From: a virus
Reading direction: 5' to 3' (one strand)
Length of the DNA: 22,511 nt
Virus record (IMG/VR): IMGVR_UViG_3300025771_000212
Coordinates: 1-22,511 of that record
Shown here one piece after another: positions 21,101 through 22,511 of the stretch (position 1 is the stretch's first letter; every line of letters starts with the position of its first letter). The translations under genes and the position numbers were made by a program. The notes beneath the pieces are model-generated. The model was not told the DNA's origin and searched no databases. It was given only the letters and a program-made list of their open reading frames with translations.

Positions 21101-22511
21101 TATAAAGTTTTGGGCAGATGTTATGGAAGCTGCATTTTTAGCTTTACGAGATGCCCTAGTAGGACTTTTTGAATCTGTATTAGATTTTTTCACAGGTAAC
21201 TTTGGTGATGTTGTAGCAGAGTCTTTTATTGAGGGTATAAAGATTGCTGGAGAATCTCTAACGGGGTTTGCTAGTAGAGTGTTTGAAGTTGTCACTGATA
21301 CTACAGCCGGGTTAATGGGAAGCGATGAAAACGATACACAGAAAAGTGCTAAAAACGCCGGTAAAGCAATGGCAGAGTCTTTTGTAGAATGGCTTGTTAG
21401 ATTTTGGCATTTTTTCGTAGATGCTGGTGAAGCTATTTGGTTAGCTTTCCGTGATGGGCTTTCTGGACTAGGTGAATTTTTAGTTAAAGCTGGCAAAGAA
21501 TTTTTTGATTTTATTATGACTATCCCAAAAGCCTTATGGGACAGTATTGTTTATTTTATAGAAAAATTCCCTGGACAATTGTTTGAAGGTCTGATGGACT
21601 TCGGTGAAAAAATGTGGATTCTATTTAGGGATGCATTTTCTAGCCTTGGTGGTTTCTTCCTAGATGCGTTTAAAGGAATTGCAGGTGGTTTGTGGCAGGC
21701 TTTCAAAGATGCATTTTCTGGTATTGGTAATTTCTTTTCAAATATTTTTGGTGACCTTTGGGACGGTTTTAAAGACGGTATATCAAACTTATTCAGTTTC
21801 CCAGAGAGCAAAGGGACTGTAGAAGGTTGGATGGGTGTTGACTTACCAGTTTTGAAATTTGCTGAAGGTGGTGTTGTACCGGGCATAGCACCAGTGAGAG
21901 GAGATTCACCAAAGAACGACAATCAACTATCAATGCTTTCACCGGGTGAGTGGGTGATACCAAGAAGTATTACACAAGACAAAGAAAAGGCAACACAGCT
22001 ACAGCAAGTTATTTCTGGAGATGTCCCACAGTTTTTCATGGGAGCCATTAGAAAGGCTGGAGAAGTAACGGGTGTTTCAAAAGCCATTAGTGATGTTGGC
22101 GAAGCAACGGGTGTAAATAGTATTTTAGAAGAAGCTGAAAATGCTTTCAAGGGTTTAAGCACTACCTTAAAAGCTGTTTATAATTGGGTTTCTGATAATA
22201 TTGGTGCAGTAGACATAGTTAAATTTGTAGAAAATCCAGTTAAAGCAGTTATGAAAATGATTGAAAACGGAATGGCAGGATTTGTTGAGCCTAGAGCAAG
22301 CGGAATTATAAAATCATTAGCGCAAAAATCCTTCCACAGCGGCGGCTTTGTCGGTAACAACGGAATGGCTAACCTACAGGGTGGTGAGTTTGTTATGAGA
22401 AAATCAGCCGTTAATAACATTGGACTTCAAAACCTAATGGGAATGAATGCAGGTAGCTCAATGGCTGGTAGTAACCAAGAATTTAATATTGATATAACAC
22501 TTAACACGACC
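18162..22511 (+). CDS. Tail tape-measure protein, 3' end outside window
   Basis: Frame is open from ATG at 18162 to the last base: 1450 codons without a stop. Residues 1-370 hold a tape-measure core (ALVGVQKTSNLSDNEIKNF, TKVETATDLAG-type and LGTAMRAIGIRAELGGSAIGRLLRTME). Hydrophobic segments lie at about 415-445, 505-530 and 567-588; a Lys/Glu-rich coiled coil covers about 645-855. Residues 990-1215 have degenerate repeats around F-R/K-D-A-F-S-G-L-G. Two copies of the GG-x-V/F-P/G-G...PGE-W/F-V motif occur at 1233-1270 (LSPGEWVIPRS) and 1391-1415 (QGGEFVMRKSAV), typical of tape measures. It sets tail length: at about 1.5 angstrom per residue this part alone spans over 210 nm. AAAGGG precedes the ATG. 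Confidence 0.93.
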   Translation, partial: MAVNTEELNIKIKINNRQAKKSVDGLLKSLGELTTEVDGLETSVKKGGKANQSYSNSFSKIGAAVIEANQALDLASRAFQAVSNSVGRTVRAFTDFETALVGVQKTSNLSDNEIKNFGSNISDLSKTIPVATTRLLAFSQTAGQLGVEGQENLENFAETMAKVETATDLAGDTAATAFTRILTVTRTSIDEIDEFSSVIVRLGNNFAATESEIARMTNEVARSIGQFGASADEAAALGTAMRAIGIRAELGGSAIGRLLRTMESLIREGGPGLEELARISGVTSKEFVEGFGENATDALLKFLEGLSRTDSAAAALENLGLKGDEINKVIPPLSENFSLFAEALGMARDEMQNATALNEEAAKAFATTGSEIQLFFNAINNLAVSVGSVLSPFLTSLLSVLSSLANGIAFVVEELREVLIVFGAAGLLRALPLVISGFGALKTAIAATTVGVFLKQFLAIPLAMKAVSASSTLMTGVLTANFAAIRAGVSGLIASFAALARTLLLNPFTYIIIGAAALIKALSDLQSNFEFLTDLYEVFVPASDEINKSIKETEAQVGFLEKAFNLLQKIIVATIGGLVGLMGRFVGLFSDLPIVGGYFDGLSKRAEAFMNKMKIVYDEIGKAKEKVEEVSAEPVVDNTSISGNASKDYENIKDLIKNLNDQTKEIRNELTISKFIEDSDDKELSRLRILNTLKTEELETIRKQIIEYKTDIRLKQQAFDALINLRQATQEYFRVQERSFITKRINILKKEIEELNESLKESREIITGFNDNNFEKIVKSFRKKREDLVKEQIEASKKEEELINKIENSIKNRTPKETVSKLQEELKSLRDKRIKLFVELDVNEELLDLAIFAEKLNMANEFVSAAGSGADAMVTKTVDAIGSLYGPIGQLVAGIVNVVRQGYKAMYDLSKGFIDIMINLPQVLGEGIMGLVDGIFDALIAAFSDPDRIARMLVGLGTGIINAITSAVRKLPQLLMKVLSIKFWADVMEAAFLALRDALVGLFESVLDFFTGNFGDVVAESFIEGIKIAGESLTGFASRVFEVVTDTTAGLMGSDENDTQKSAKNAGKAMAESFVEWLVRFWHFFVDAGEAIWLAFRDGLSGLGEFLVKAGKEFFDFIMTIPKALWDSIVYFIEKFPGQLFEGLMDFGEKMWILFRDAFSSLGGFFLDAFKGIAGGLWQAFKDAFSGIGNFFSNIFGDLWDGFKDGISNLFSFPESKGTVEGWMGVDLPVLKFAEGGVVPGIAPVRGDSPKNDNQLSMLSPGEWVIPRSITQDKEKATQLQQVISGDVPQFFMGAIRKAGEVTGVSKAISDVGEATGVNSILEEAENAFKGLSTTLKAVYNWVSDNIGAVDIVKFVENPVKAVMKMIENGMAGFVEPRASGIIKSLAQKSFHSGGFVGNNGMANLQGGEFVMRKSAVNNIGLQNLMGMNAGSSMAGSNQEFNIDITLNTT
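21144..21740 (+). repeat. Degenerate F-R-D-A-F-S-G-L-G-x-F repeats in the tape measure
   Basis: Related peptide units begin at 21144 (LRDALVGLF), 21447 (FRDGLSGLGEF), 21624 (FRDAFSSLGGFF) and 21702 (FKDAFSGIGNFF). Spacing is 303, 177 and 78 bases, so not a regular tandem array. The last two are the closest copies. Confidence 0.6.

Noticed and set aside
1-22511. tRNA genes, CRISPR arrays, insertion sequences and attachment sites
   Set aside because: The intergenic gaps are short and fully explained by terminators, promoter-like elements and ribosome sites; I saw no cloverleaf, no regular repeat array, no transposase and no direct repeats flanking a module.

Overview
The window is one stretch of an AT-rich tailed double-stranded DNA phage or prophage. 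Every gene I can support lies on the + strand. The virion type is a siphovirus: an HK97-fold head, and a tail-tube gene directly after the head-tail joining genes with no sheath gene. The tape-measure protein is at least 1450 residues, so the tail is long. A gene with a short lipobox signal (FGC, Cys 13) followed by six further cysteines suggests a Gram-negative host. I cannot name the genus. No integrase, repressor or replication gene is visible, so prophage and virulent phage cannot be told apart here.

Layout: (1) 3-776, the 3' part of a peptidoglycan amidase gene that enters from outside the window, then a terminator. (2) 934-4385, an accessory operon: a ParB-like/IbrB-like protein with an extra C-terminal domain, an IbrA-like PAPS-reductase-family (DUF3440) protein starting right after its stop codon, a calcineurin-like phosphoesterase and a small HExxH protein. 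(3) 4509-6181, a tightly packed set of small membrane-linked genes: a helical acidic protein, a 58-residue membrane protein with a TTG start, a cysteine-rich lipoprotein, a two-helix membrane protein, and a membrane-anchored protein ending in a zinc-ribbon-like motif. This is a plausible lysis or surface-exclusion cassette. (4) 6266-8493, a small protein, a probable small terminase and the large terminase. (5) 8496-13515, a CsrA-like small protein, a portal-MuF fusion, a protease-scaffold fusion and the major capsid protein. (6) 13604-17167, a permuted papain-fold hydrolase, a small protein, the head-tail connector, the gp10-like joining protein, the tail completion protein and the tail tube. 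(7) 17280-22511, the tail assembly chaperones joined by a -1 frameshift at an A9 run, then the tape-measure gene, which runs off the window end.

Terminators separate most of these blocks, and several are followed within a few bases by a promoter-like TGCtAAnAT element, so the window reads as a series of short transcription units. No gap reaches 300 bases. The gaps at 777-933, 3274-3327, 4386-4508, 6182-6265, 12078-12132, 13516-13603 and 17168-17279 hold terminators, promoters and ribosome binding sites; 15898-15934 holds only a ribosome binding site.

Points most worth following up: the phage-borne ParB/PAPS-reductase module with its third domain; a CsrA-like protein between terminase and portal; an A10 run exactly in the linker between portal and MuF domains, where slippage in either direction would release a bare portal; the capsid gene's two good translation starts; and the YiiX-like hydrolase between the capsid and connector genes.
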